Assembly (NCBI RefSeq): GCF_036227225.1
Contig: NZ_CP109444.1
Location: 9,033,501 to 9,097,500 of the forward strand
Length of the DNA stretch: 64,000 nucleotides
Direction of reading: 5' to 3'
Origin: Streptomyces sp. NBC_01478
GTDB lineage: Bacteria; Actinomycetota; Actinomycetes; Streptomycetales; Streptomycetaceae
Below the pieces are notes generated by a model. It searched no databases. It was not told where the DNA came from and worked only from the letters and a program-made list of their open reading frames with translations. Of the stretch, positions 1-8,368 are shown one piece after another (within the stretch, counting starts at the first letter, position 1; each line of letters opens with the position of its first letter). Position numbers and translations under genes: made by a program.

Positions 1-372
1 GTCGTCACCAAGACCGTCAACCTCGACACCGGCAAGGTCGAGCAGACCGGCACCCAGCACGGAGTGCAGCCGCCGGCGAGTCACGCCGAGAACGTCGAAG
101 CGGCCGAGCTGCTGCTCGCCGACCCGCTGGGCGCGGGCCTGAAGGCCGACTACAAGGACGCCACCGGCAACGAACTCACCTCACCGGACCAGTTGTTGCT
201 GACCGCCATGGTCTACAAGGCCACTCCGGGACGGCAGTCCGGCGTCCTCGACCAGTGCGGCGAACACCGGTGCGTGCGGCTGTTCCCGAAGGTCAAGAAC
301 GGGCCGTGGATCGACGCCCGTGACTTCGTCATCGACCTGAGCGCCCGCAAGGTCGGCAAGCTCACCGGCTGA
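1..372 (+). CDS. C-terminal part of a hypothetical protein next to copper amine oxidase (5' end outside window)
   Basis: The frame is open from the first base and ends with TGA at 370-372, so only the last 123 residues are present. The visible part has no membrane segment. It contains a VQPP stretch, a segment beginning AELLLADPLG, and a C-x4-C pair (CGEHRC) that could form a disulfide. The stop lies 92 nt before the copper amine oxidase gene on the same strand. The sequence looks like the small substrate-side domains that precede the catalytic domain in full-length copper amine oxidases, and the following oxidase lacks such domains, so the two may act together. That is inference from context; I cannot assign a function from the fragment alone. 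An internal ATG at 64 is unlikely to be the true start because coding continues upstream of it. Confidence 0.7.
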   Translation, partial: VVTKTVNLDTGKVEQTGTQHGVQPPASHAENVEAAELLLADPLGAGLKADYKDATGNELTSPDQLLLTAMVYKATPGRQSGVLDQCGEHRCVRLFPKVKNGPWIDARDFVIDLSARKVGKLTG

Positions 373-464
373 GCCGATCGCCCCGTCCGCACCGACCCAC
401 GCGGATCGCGCACTCCTTCGTCCACTGTCCCAACTTGCTTCTCCTGTAAGGGAGTCACTTCTTC

Positions 465-1781
465 ATGCGCGTCAACAGAATCAGCCGTGCCCGCAGGCGG
501 GGGGCCGTCGGGCTCGCCCTCGCCACCCTGGCCGCCGGTGCTACGGCCGGCGCGGGCCCGGCCGTGGCCCAGCCGAAGGCCGCCCCGGCCGCCGCGGCGC
601 CGGGCTGCAGCGCCGCCTACACCATCGAGCAGAAGCTCTCCACCGGCACCACCTGGCGGATGTGCTGGCACTACGAGCGCGAGGCCGGCCTCGTCCTGGA
701 GAACATCTCCTACCAGCCGCCCGGCCAGGCAACGCCCATCAAGGTGCTCGCCGACGCGAAGCTCGCCCAGATCCATGTCCCGTACGACGACGGCAAGAAC
801 GAGTACAGCGACCTCACCCAGTACGGCTTCGGCACGGGCCTGATGAACATGGCGCCCGGCGAGTGCCCCGGCGGCACCATCAAGACCGTCAAGGTCCCCG
901 ACGCCCCCGACCCGGCCCACCCGAACGTCAAGGGCCTCTGCACGACGACCCGTTCACGCGGCCACGCCTTCCGCATGCAGGGCGACAGCGCCAACAAGGT
1001 CTACCAGACCCAGGGCAAGGACTTCCTCGTCTACACGGTCAACCAGGTCGGCTGGTACGAGTACATCACCGAGTGGCGCTTCCAGGACGACGGCACCATC
1101 AACATGAACGTCGGTGCCACCGGCAGCCTTTCGCCCTACGACTACGACGCGGGCGACGGCCGCGGCTGGCCGCTCGGCAAGGGCGCCAAGGCGTACGCGA
1201 CGAGCCACCAGCACGACGTCTTCTGGAAGTTGGACTTCGCCCTCGACGGCTCCTCCAAGGGCCGGATCGAGCAGTACGACTCCAAGGTCACCCCGCGCGG
1301 CGCCAACACGCCCACGAACAAGACCACGTTGACCAAGGTCACCAAGGAACTCGCGGGCGACGCAAAGAACATGCGCTGGTGGCGCGTGGTCAGCGCGACC
1401 GGCAAGAACAAGGACAACCACGCCCGGTCCTACGAGATAGTCCCCGGCACCACCACCAAGTACCCGGGCCGTAGTTTCACCACGCACGACGTGTACTTCA
1501 CCGAGTACAACAAGTGCGAGCAGTTCGCCAGCGACAACCTGCCCAACTGCGGTGCGGGGCACCCGAAGCAGGTCGACAAGTGGGTCAACGGCCAGACCCT
1601 CACGCACCCCGTGGTCTGGGTGAACGTCGGTTTCCACCACATCGCCCGTGACGAGGACCAGCAGCCGATGCCGGTCCACTGGCAGGGATTCTCGATCGCC
1701 CCGCGCGACGTCACCGCCATGAATCCGCTCACTCCGGCCGCGCTCGCGAACCAGAACGGCAATGTGCTCGGCGGAAGTTGA
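465..1781 (+). CDS. Secreted copper amine oxidase, catalytic-domain-only form
   Basis: 438 residues, against roughly 620-680 for typical copper amine oxidases. Residues 1-36 form an arginine-rich signal peptide (RARRR, hydrophobic core, AVA cleavage site), so the protein is probably exported. The rest matches the C-terminal catalytic beta-sandwich. A candidate topaquinone-precursor tyrosine is Y198 in VGWYEYI, a candidate catalytic base is D116 in SDLTQYGFG, copper ligands H248 and H250 lie in SHQHD, and a third histidine is H391 or H392 in GFHHIARDED. Family function is oxidative deamination of primary amines to aldehyde, ammonia and hydrogen peroxide. The residue before the cofactor tyrosine is Trp, where the family consensus has Asn. 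The N-terminal N2/N3-like domains are missing. An AAGGGAG ribosome-binding site lies about 11 nt upstream of the ATG. Confidence 0.82.
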   Translation: MRVNRISRARRRGAVGLALATLAAGATAGAGPAVAQPKAAPAAAAPGCSAAYTIEQKLSTGTTWRMCWHYEREAGLVLENISYQPPGQATPIKVLADAKLAQIHVPYDDGKNEYSDLTQYGFGTGLMNMAPGECPGGTIKTVKVPDAPDPAHPNVKGLCTTTRSRGHAFRMQGDSANKVYQTQGKDFLVYTVNQVGWYEYITEWRFQDDGTINMNVGATGSLSPYDYDAGDGRGWPLGKGAKAYATSHQHDVFWKLDFALDGSSKGRIEQYDSKVTPRGANTPTNKTTLTKVTKELAGDAKNMRWWRVVSATGKNKDNHARSYEIVPGTTTKYPGRSFTTHDVYFTEYNKCEQFASDNLPNCGAGHPKQVDKWVNGQTLTHPVVWVNVGFHHIARDEDQQPMPVHWQGFSIAPRDVTAMNPLTPAALANQNGNVLGGS

Positions 1782-1885
1782 GAAACGACCCTGTCCATCC
1801 GGCTGCACCGCCGACCGGTCCCGGAGTACCCTTCCTTGATCGTTGAGACTGGGGAGAGCTCGGGGGAGCGGAAGGCGGTGCACGG

Positions 1886-3127
1886 GTGGGCTCGGGAGGG
1901 CTGGAGTTGCCCCCTGGTGACGAGGGTCACGAGGGGAACTCCGCAGAAGTCCCGCCCGGCGCGGTGTCCCTGGCACGTCCGATGGACGCGGCTGGTTCCA
2001 TCGGTCCGGAGCTGGACTGGGACGCCGACGCCTGGCGCGAGGTGCGTACGCGCGCCCAGCGAGCCGGCCGCGCCTACATCTGGCTGAACCTGGTCGAGCA
2101 GCGGCTGCGCGCCGTCGTAGCGGCCGTCCTGCGTCCCATCTACGAACCCGTCCACGGCGACGAGTGGGTGGTCGCCGCGGCCGGTCCGGCCGGCCAGGAG
2201 TGGGTGCAGCGCGCGGTCGCCGTACGCGAAGTCAGCCGCCGCAAGGGCTACTTGCTCGACCCGGCCGACGACAACGTCATCAGCTTCCTGACCCTGCCGC
2301 AGTTGCGTGAGCTGATGGTGCAGCACTGGCCGTGCTTCGAGCCGTACATCGACGAGCGGCGCGACGTCGAACTCGCCCTGGACGAACTGGAAGTGACCCG
2401 CAACGTCGTCTCCCGCAACCGCGCCCTGTCCGAGGCCGTCCTCAACCAGGCCGAGCGGGCCTCCGCGAAACTCCTGGAGACCCTCGGCGCCGGCAGCGAC
2501 GTGCCCTCGGCGCGCCGGCTGCCCGTGGACGCGGTCGAGGAGCTGATCGGCGACCGGTTCGCGGACGTGGTCGCCGTACACCCCGACCGGGTGCGGCTGA
2601 TGCGGCAGTTCCCGGCCGAGGACATCTTCGGCGGGGCCCGCCGGGTCGACGCGATCGGCATCGGCCTCAACCTGCTCGTGCAGAACTTCTCCGGCCGCCG
2701 GCTGGTCCGCCTCGCCGAGTCGGGCTGCCGGGCACGGCTGCTCTTCCTCAACCCCGCCTCCAGCGCGGTGAAGCGCCGCGAGCGTGAACTCGGCATCAAA
2801 CGGGGCGAGTTGAGTCGCGCCGTCGAGATGAACATCCTGCACATGCGGCGGGTGCGGTCCCGGCTGCGCGACCCGGCGGCCTTCGAGATCCAGGTCTTCG
2901 ACGAGACGCCCCGCTTCACCGCGTACCTCGTCGACGGCGACGGCACGGACGGCATAGCCGTCGTGCAGTCCTATCTGCGCCGCAGCCGCGGCATGGAGGC
3001 ACCGGTGCTGGTGCTGCGGAACGGCAGCCGACTCGTCAAGTCGGACGAAATGGATGACAGCGCACTTTTCCCCACCTACCGCGATGAGTTCGAGCAGATG
3101 TGGGCGGATTCGCGACCGGTGTCCTGA
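1886..3127 (+). CDS. SAV2148-type HEPN domain protein
   Basis: 413 residues, GTG start preceded by GGAAGG about 12 nt upstream. I recognise the protein as the streptomycete family usually called SAV2148 family HEPN domain protein. An alpha-helical HEPN-like region spans roughly residues 45-200. It holds a TRNVVSRNRALSE segment, in which the RN-x3 part resembles the HEPN RNase motif but the expected His is replaced. The C-terminal half (roughly 210-410) is mixed alpha/beta with an arginine-rich stretch around LIFLNPASSAVKRRE-like sequence; the visible core there is LLFLNPASSAVKRR. HEPN domains occur in RNases and in regulatory or conflict proteins. The molecular activity of this family is unknown to me, and loss of the His suggests a non-catalytic role. 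It stands alone between the amine oxidase and an exonuclease. Confidence 0.75.
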   Translation: MGSGGLELPPGDEGHEGNSAEVPPGAVSLARPMDAAGSIGPELDWDADAWREVRTRAQRAGRAYIWLNLVEQRLRAVVAAVLRPIYEPVHGDEWVVAAAGPAGQEWVQRAVAVREVSRRKGYLLDPADDNVISFLTLPQLRELMVQHWPCFEPYIDERRDVELALDELEVTRNVVSRNRALSEAVLNQAERASAKLLETLGAGSDVPSARRLPVDAVEELIGDRFADVVAVHPDRVRLMRQFPAEDIFGGARRVDAIGIGLNLLVQNFSGRRLVRLAESGCRARLLFLNPASSAVKRRERELGIKRGELSRAVEMNILHMRRVRSRLRDPAAFEIQVFDETPRFTAYLVDGDGTDGIAVVQSYLRRSRGMEAPVLVLRNGSRLVKSDEMDDSALFPTYRDEFEQMWADSRPVS

Positions 3128-3250
3128 CCTGTCCCGGGCCGGGACCGAGGCCCGCTCCGGCGGTAAGCGGAACGCGGTCATCGGATTGTCAGTGGCTCAT
3201 GCGATCGTGGAGACCACTGGGGGAAAGCACCACCGAGAAGGGGGGCCGTC

Positions 3251-3973
3251 ATGGCCTGGCACCAGGAGCTGCTCATCGGCTTCGACCTGGAGACTACGGG
3301 GACGGAGCCGCGCGAGGCGCGCATCGTCACGGGCGCGGTCATCGAGGTCAGGGGCGGACGGCCGATAGGCCGCCGGGAGTGGCTGGCCGATCCGGGCGTG
3401 GAGATCCCGGCGGACGCCGTCGCGGTGCACGGCATCACGAACGAACGGGCCACGACCGAGGGCCGCCCGGCCGACCAGGTCGCCGAGTCGATCGCCGACG
3501 TCCTCGTGACGTACTGGAAGACGGGCGTCCCCGTCGTCGCCTACAACGCGGCCTTCGACCTCACCCTGCTCTCCGCCGAGCTGCGCCGGCACGGACTGCC
3601 GTCCCTGCGCGACCGCCTGGGCGGCACCGACCCCGCCCCCGTCATCGACCCGTACACGATCGACCGTTCCGTCGACCGCTACCGCCGCGGCAAGCGCAAC
3701 CTCGAAGCGGTCTGCCAGGAGTACGGCGTGGTCCTCGACGCCGCGCACGACGCCTCGGCCGACGCCCTCGCCGCCGCCCGACTGGCCGGCGCGATAGCCG
3801 ACCGCCACCCCAAGGTCGCGGCCCTGGGCCCCGCCGAACTGCACCGCCGCCAGATCGAGTGGTACGCGGAATGGGCCGCCGACTTCCAGAGCTTCCTCCG
3901 CCGCAAGGGCGACCAGGACGCGGTGATCGACGGCACATGGCCACTGCGCGAACTGGAGGACGAGACGGTCTGA
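3251..3973 (+). CDS. DnaQ-like 3'-5' exonuclease (DEDDh family)
   Basis: 240 residues. The N-terminal exonuclease fold carries ExoI (FDLETTG, residues 8-14, with the two metal-binding acidic residues), ExoII (VVAYNAAFDLTLL, around residue 95-107) and ExoIII (HDASADALAA, around residue 172). This is the DEDDh signature of polymerase III epsilon-type proofreading nucleases. There is no polymerase, BRCT or helicase domain, so it is a stand-alone nuclease that could act in DNA repair or RNA processing. GGGGGG-like purines precede the ATG (GAAGGGGGGCCGTC). It is followed within 40 nt by a terminator-like hairpin and a dispersed repeat. Confidence 0.88.
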   Translation: MAWHQELLIGFDLETTGTEPREARIVTGAVIEVRGGRPIGRREWLADPGVEIPADAVAVHGITNERATTEGRPADQVAESIADVLVTYWKTGVPVVAYNAAFDLTLLSAELRRHGLPSLRDRLGGTDPAPVIDPYTIDRSVDRYRRGKRNLEAVCQEYGVVLDAAHDASADALAAARLAGAIADRHPKVAALGPAELHRRQIEWYAEWAADFQSFLRRKGDQDAVIDGTWPLRELEDETV

Positions 3974-4004
3974 GCCGGCGGCTCCGAAAGCGCCCCAAGG
4001 GGAA

Positions 4005-4021
4005 GCGCCCCGAAGGGGCGC
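4005..4021 (+). terminator. Hairpin downstream of the exonuclease gene
   Basis: Perfect 7-bp inverted repeat GCGCCCC-gaa-GGGGCGC located 32 nt past the exonuclease stop. There is no T-run, which is usual for GC-rich actinomycete terminators. It flows directly into the dispersed repeat. Confidence 0.5.
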
Positions 4022-4068
4022 GGGGCTGTATCGACATGCGGCTCCGCCGCGTGGGCGCGACCAGCCAC
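4015..4068 (+). repeat. Dispersed 3'-flanking repeat, copy A
   Basis: First of three near-identical copies (others at 8259-8302 and 50451-50501). The core has GCGCGGGGCTGT, then TCGA, then a 7-bp hairpin ATGCGGC-TCC-GCCGCGT and GGGCGCGACCAGCCAC. All three copies have the same orientation and sit 17-45 nt after the stop of a plus-strand gene. That placement suggests a transcribed 3' element. Confidence 0.75.
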
Positions 4069-4117
4069 AACGGACCCGCGGTCGCCCGAACACCCAAGCC
4101 CCCCGTTCACCAGGCGC

Positions 4118-4981
4118 TCAGAACGGAAACCACCGCACCGTCTCGTCCCCGTCCCGCAAAGACGCCACCCGGCGCCGGAACTCGACAAGCGCCTCGGGAT
4201 TGCTCGGCGCATGCTGGGCGACCCAGGCGCAGCTAGCCGTCTCCCGAGCACCGCGGAGCACCCCGCAGCCCGCCCACTCGCGCACGTCCCACCCGTACGC
4301 CTCGGTGAACGAGTCGTAGGCCCGGGCCGGGAAGGCATACCGGTCGCGCGAGAGGGCCATCACCACCAGGTCGTGCTCGCGGAGATCCGCGGAGAAGGTC
4401 TCCAGGTCGACCAGGACCGGCCCGTCCGGCCCGACATGCACATTGCGGGGCAGCGCATCGCCATGGATCGGACCGGGCGGCAGGTGCGGCGTGAGCGCGG
4501 CGGCGGCAGCCGCGAAACCGTCCCGCCGCTCCCGCAGATACGCCGCGTCCGCCGGGTCGATCGCGTCGCCGGCGAGCCGCAGCCAGCGCTCCACCCCGCC
4601 CAGCAGCTCACGGGGCGGGAGGTCGAAGGAGGGGGAGGGGAGGGCGTGGACGAGGCGTAGCAGTTCGGCCAAATCCCGGGCGTCGGCCGGGCGTACGGAA
4701 TCGGCCAGTCGGTGCCACACGGTCACCGGATGGCCCTCGACCAGTCGCGGCTTCGGGTCGGCGGCCCGCACCGCCGGCACGCCCGCCCCGGCCAGCCACA
4801 GCGCGATATCCAGCTCGCGCCGGGCGCGGTCGAGGAGTTCGGCGTCGCGGCCCACCTTGACGACCAGGTCACCGGCGGCGAACACCGCGTTCTCGCCGAG
4901 GGCGAGGAGTCGCGCGTCCCGTGCCGCGCCGGGCAGTACGTCCGCCGCGGCCAGTACGTCCCGGGCCCGTGCCTCGTCCAT
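4118..4981 (-). CDS. Aminoglycoside phosphotransferase (APH)-fold kinase
   Basis: 287 residues. It carries the APH/choline kinase catalytic loop HGDALPRNVHV (around residues 174-184; H-G-D-x4-N) and, after 16 residues, VDLETFS in the position of the metal-binding DFG motif. The N-terminal lobe has the beta-strand lysine region DLVVKVGRD. The fold transfers phosphate from ATP to a hydroxyl of a small molecule. The substrate cannot be told from sequence, and most streptomycete paralogues are not proven resistance enzymes. It is transcribed alone, divergent from the sugar ABC operon (171 nt between starts). Confidence 0.85.
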   Translation of the reverse strand: MDEARARDVLAAADVLPGAARDARLLALGENAVFAAGDLVVKVGRDAELLDRARRELDIALWLAGAGVPAVRAADPKPRLVEGHPVTVWHRLADSVRPADARDLAELLRLVHALPSPSFDLPPRELLGGVERWLRLAGDAIDPADAAYLRERRDGFAAAAAALTPHLPPGPIHGDALPRNVHVGPDGPVLVDLETFSADLREHDLVVMALSRDRYAFPARAYDSFTEAYGWDVREWAGCGVLRGARETASCAWVAQHAPSNPEALVEFRRRVASLRDGDETVRWFPF

Positions 4982-5085
4982 CGTCCGCCTCCGAGTGATC
5001 CCTGTGCGTGTGCGTACGGCGTCGGGTTCCCGCCATCCGACGGCCAGTGTCGCATTCGCACAGGTGGGACGGCATGCGAGGTGCC

Positions 5086-5114
5086 TTGACGAGTTACCGG
5101 GCGTTCACGACCAT
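5086..5114 (+). promoter_or_regulatory. Candidate promoter of the sugar ABC operon
   Basis: TTGACG (5086-5091), a 17-nt spacer, then GACCAT (5109-5114). The -35 is a good vegetative match and the -10 is weak. It lies 38 nt before the first permease ATG in the divergent gap. Confidence 0.3.
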
Positions 5115-5152
5115 GACGGGGCCCGACCGGGCCGTGCAAAGGGGCTGATTCC

Positions 5153-6103
5153 ATGACATCGGTGACGGGGGTACCGGCGACGGAGGCGCGGAGGCCACCG
5201 AGCCGCGCGCCCAGCCGAAGCCGGCCGCGGCGCGGTTCCGACCACGCGGCCTGGTTCCTGGTGTTACCCGCGCTGATCCCGATCCTCGTGCTCAGCGTCG
5301 GCCCCCTCCTCTACGGCGTCCTGCTCGCCTTCACCGACTCCCAGTCGGGCCGCACCGCGCCCACCCAGTGGATCGGCGGCCTCAACTTCCGCGACCTGCT
5401 GCACGACAGCCTGTTCTGGGAGTCGTTCCGGATCGGCCTGGTGTGGGCGGTCGGGGTCACGGTCCCCCAGTTCCTGCTCGCCCTCGGTCTGGCCCTTCTC
5501 CTCAACCAGGACCTACGGCTGAGATGGCTCGCCCGGGCGCTGGCGATCGTCCCGTGGGCGATGCCCGAGGTCGTCGTCGGCATCATGTGGCGGATCGTCT
5601 ACAACCCGGACGCGGGCATCCTCAACGAGACCCTGCACGACCTCGGCCTCGGCGACGGCCGCGACTGGCTCAGCAGCCTGAGCACCGCACTGCCCGCCGT
5701 GATCGTCGTCGGCGTGTGGGCGGGCATGCCCCAGACGACGGTCGCCCTGCTCGCCGGGCTGCAGAACACCCCGCGCGAACTCCACGAGGCGGCGGCCGTC
5801 GACGGCGCCGGAGCCTGGCGCCGCTTCCGCACGGTGACCTGGCCCGCCCTCAGACCGGTGGCGCTGGCGATCACGGCGCTCAACCTGATCTGGAACTTCA
5901 ACTCGTTCGCCCTGGTCTACGTCCTGACCGGCGGCGGACCCGGCGGCCGCACCCGGCTGCCGATGCTCTTCGCCTACGAAGAGGCCTTCCGCTACGGCCA
6001 GTTCGGGTACGCGGCGGCGATGGGATGCGTGATGGTCGCGGTGATCTCGGTGCTCCTCGCCGTCTTCCTCGTAGGCCGACTTCGGGGAGGAGACGACGCG
6101 TGA
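5153..6103 (+). CDS. Carbohydrate ABC transporter permease, MalF type
   Basis: 316 residues. After a basic N-terminal tail rich in Arg and Pro (residues 1-30) there are six predicted membrane helices. The cytoplasmic EAA loop EAAAVDGAGAWRRFRTVTWP (around residue 215) contacts the ATPase. This is a CUT1-family sugar permease. The next two genes encode its partner permease and binding lipoprotein, with overlaps of 4 nt and 1 nt, so the three form one operon. No ATPase gene is present here. Streptomycete importers of this class usually share the MsiK ATPase encoded elsewhere. Confidence 0.9.
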   Translation: MTSVTGVPATEARRPPSRAPSRSRPRRGSDHAAWFLVLPALIPILVLSVGPLLYGVLLAFTDSQSGRTAPTQWIGGLNFRDLLHDSLFWESFRIGLVWAVGVTVPQFLLALGLALLLNQDLRLRWLARALAIVPWAMPEVVVGIMWRIVYNPDAGILNETLHDLGLGDGRDWLSSLSTALPAVIVVGVWAGMPQTTVALLAGLQNTPRELHEAAAVDGAGAWRRFRTVTWPALRPVALAITALNLIWNFNSFALVYVLTGGGPGGRTRLPMLFAYEEAFRYGQFGYAAAMGCVMVAVISVLLAVFLVGRLRGGDDA

Positions 6104-6957
6104 GGACCAGCAGCACATCGGGCATGAGGACGAGCACCGGAGCACGCGCCGGACAGTACGTCGCCCTGCTCGCGTATCTCGTCTTCCTGGCCTTCCCCTT
6201 CCTCTGGTTGATCTCCACGGCCTTCAAGTCCCCGCGAGAGCTGGGCAGTCTGCACCCCACCTGGATCCCCCGGCACCCCACCCTCGCCAACTTCCGCCAG
6301 GCCTTCGACGAACAGCCGCTCCTGCACGCCGCGTTGAACTCCCTGCTCGCCGCGCTCGGGGCCGCGCTGATCGCCGTGGTGATCGCGACCCCGATGGCGT
6401 GGGTCATGGCCCGGCGCCGGACGCTGCTCGCGCGGGCCGCGACCGGGTGGGTGGTGGTCAGCCAGGCGTTCCCGTTCGTGCTGGTGATCATCCCGCTGTT
6501 CCTGGTGCTGAAGAACCTGCGGCTGATCGACTCCCTGGCCGGCCTGGTGCTGGTCTACGTGGTGTGGTCGCTGCCGTTCGCGCTGTGGATGCTGGTCGGC
6601 TATGTACGGGCGGTACCGGCCGAATTGGAGGAGGCGGCGGCGGTCGACGGCGCCGGAAAGCTCCGCACACTCGTGTCGGTGACGGCACCGCTGCTCGCGC
6701 CGGGCATCGTGGCGACGGCGCTGTTCGCGTTCGTCACCGCGTGGAACGAGTTCTTCTTCGCGCTGGTCCTGCTGAAGACCCCGGAGAAACAGACCCTGCC
6801 GGTCGTCCTCACCCACTTCATCGGCGCGGAGGGCGTCGCCGACCTCGGCCCACTGGCCGCCGCCGCGTTCCTCGCGACCCTGCCCTCCCTGCTCGTCTTC
6901 GCCCTGATCCAGCGCCGGATCACGGGCGGCATGCTCACCGGGGCGGTGAAGAGCTGA
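6100..6957 (+). CDS. Carbohydrate ABC transporter permease, MalG type
   Basis: 285 residues from GTG at 6100. I chose this start because it overlaps the upstream TGA as GTGA and has GGGGAGG 9 nt upstream; an in-frame ATG at 6124 is the alternative. The frame is open much further upstream, but that part lies over the first permease and is not coding. The protein has six membrane helices, the EAA loop EEAAAVDGAGKLRTLVSVTA and the family's C-terminal GGMLTGAVK tail. It pairs with the preceding permease to form the transmembrane channel of a CUT1-type sugar importer. Confidence 0.9.
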   Translation: MRTSSTSGMRTSTGARAGQYVALLAYLVFLAFPFLWLISTAFKSPRELGSLHPTWIPRHPTLANFRQAFDEQPLLHAALNSLLAALGAALIAVVIATPMAWVMARRRTLLARAATGWVVVSQAFPFVLVIIPLFLVLKNLRLIDSLAGLVLVYVVWSLPFALWMLVGYVRAVPAELEEAAAVDGAGKLRTLVSVTAPLLAPGIVATALFAFVTAWNEFFFALVLLKTPEKQTLPVVLTHFIGAEGVADLGPLAAAAFLATLPSLLVFALIQRRITGGMLTGAVKS

Positions 6958-8240
6958 TGCGCCCCCGCCGGCTCCTCGCCCTCGCGCTGACCCTGCTCCT
7001 CGCCGGCTGCACGGGCGGCGGCGGAAACGGCTCGACGAACGGCCGGATCACCCTCCGCTTCCAGTCCCTCGCCTGGCAGGACGAGTCCGTCACCGCCAAC
7101 AAGGAGCTGGTGAAGGAGTGGAACGCCACCCACCCGGACGTCAAGGTCCAGTACGTCCAGGGCAGTTGGGACAGCGTCCACGACCAACTGCTCACCTCCT
7201 TCGAGGGCGGTGAGGCACCGGACATCATCCACGACGCCTCCGACGACCTCGCGGACTTCGCCTACGGCGGCTACCTCGCCGACCTCCGGGACCTGTTGCC
7301 CGCCCGGCTCAAGTCCGATATCCCGCAACGCAGTTGGGAGACGGCGACCTTCGGGGACGGGATCTACGGCGTGCCGTTCCTCCAGGAGCCGAGGGTGCTG
7401 ATCGCCAACGCGACCTGGCTGAAGAAGGCGGGCGTTCGCATCCCGACCCCCGAACACCCCTGGAGCTGGCCGGAGTTCAGGGACATCACCCGACGGCTCA
7501 GCGGCGACGGCAAGTACGGCGTGGCCTGGCCCCTCAAGGAGCCGGTGTCCGCCACGCTCAACCTGTCGCTGTCGGCGGGCGGCGAGCTGTTCCACCGGGG
7601 CACGGACGGCAAGGTGACCGTCCGCTTCGACGCGGCCGACCAGGTGGTGCCGCGCACGATCCACGACCAGGCGGACGTGGACCACAGCGCCTCGCCCACC
7701 ACCCTGGGCAGCGGCGGCTCGGACACCCTGCCCGGGTTCTTCGGCGGCAAGTACGCGATGGTCCCGCTCGGCTTCTCCTACCGCCAGCAGATCGTGCAGC
7801 AGGCGCCGAAGGGCTTCGACTGGCAGGTGCTGCCCGCCCCGGCCGGCGCCGACGGGCTCACCCAGGGCGTCAGCCCGCAGACCCTGTCCATCGCCGAGGA
7901 CAGCCCGCACAAGAAGGAGGCCGCCGAGTTCGTCGACTTCCTGCTCCGGCCCAGGAACATGGTCCGCCTGGCCCTCGGCGACTGGATGCTCCCCACCGGC
8001 ACCCAAGCCCTCAAGGACCCGGCCCTGCACACCACGAAGGACGACTGGGCGACCGGCACAGCACTCGCCGACCACCTCGTCTCCGCCCCCGCGCAGTCCG
8101 TACGGGGCTACCCGGAGTGGAAGGACAAGGTGGCCACGCCGGCCTTCCAGGAGTACTACAGCGGCGCGATCACTCTGGCCGAACTGCGCGAACGCCTGCA
8201 GAGGGACGGCAACTTGGTACTGGCGAGATATCAACGCTGA
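6957..8240 (+). CDS. Extracellular sugar-binding lipoprotein of ABC importer
   Basis: 427 residues. The ATG at 6957 shares its A with the stop of the upstream permease (TGATG), indicating coupled translation. The signal peptide ends in lipobox LLAGC, so Cys17 should be lipidated and the protein anchored outside the membrane. The rest has the family 1 solute-binding fold, with ITLRFQSLAWQDESV near the N-terminus and EAPDIIHDASDDLADFA as the first domain crossover. The ligand is presumably an oligosaccharide or sugar, not identifiable from sequence. A dispersed repeat and a strong terminator follow. Confidence 0.9.
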   Translation: MRPRRLLALALTLLLAGCTGGGGNGSTNGRITLRFQSLAWQDESVTANKELVKEWNATHPDVKVQYVQGSWDSVHDQLLTSFEGGEAPDIIHDASDDLADFAYGGYLADLRDLLPARLKSDIPQRSWETATFGDGIYGVPFLQEPRVLIANATWLKKAGVRIPTPEHPWSWPEFRDITRRLSGDGKYGVAWPLKEPVSATLNLSLSAGGELFHRGTDGKVTVRFDAADQVVPRTIHDQADVDHSASPTTLGSGGSDTLPGFFGGKYAMVPLGFSYRQQIVQQAPKGFDWQVLPAPAGADGLTQGVSPQTLSIAEDSPHKKEAAEFVDFLLRPRNMVRLALGDWMLPTGTQALKDPALHTTKDDWATGTALADHLVSAPAQSVRGYPEWKDKVATPAFQEYYSGAITLAELRERLQRDGNLVLARYQR

Positions 8241-8258
8241 TGAGGTGGTGCCCATTCA

Positions 8259-8302
8259 GGGGCGCGGGGCTGTATCGATATGCGGCTCCGCCGCGTGGGC
8301 GC
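8259..8302 (+). repeat. Dispersed 3'-flanking repeat, copy B
   Basis: It starts 19 nt after the binding-protein stop and matches copy A through the GGGGCGCGGGGCTGTATCGA start, the ATGCGGC/GCCGCGT hairpin and GGGCGC. It then diverges before the GACCAGCCAC end seen in copies A and C. Confidence 0.75.
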
Positions 8303-8316
8303 CGTAGGCCATGGGT

Positions 8317-8356
8317 GAGGGCCTGTTGGTTCCCCCGGGGATACCAACAGGCCCTC
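8317..8356. terminator. Strong bidirectional terminator hairpin
   Basis: Perfect 14-bp inverted repeat GAGGGCCTGTTGGT (8317-8330) and its complement at 8343-8356, with a 12-nt loop. It lies between convergent genes, the sugar-binding lipoprotein and the MMPL exporter, and can serve both. Confidence 0.85.
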
Positions 8357-8368
8357 AGCTAGGGGGAG

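Noticed and set aside
5368..6099. Upstream extension of the second sugar permease frame.
   Set aside because: The extension overlaps the first permease in another frame and translates to Arg/Pro-rich sequence; the GTG at 6100 has a proper ribosome-binding site and stop overlap.
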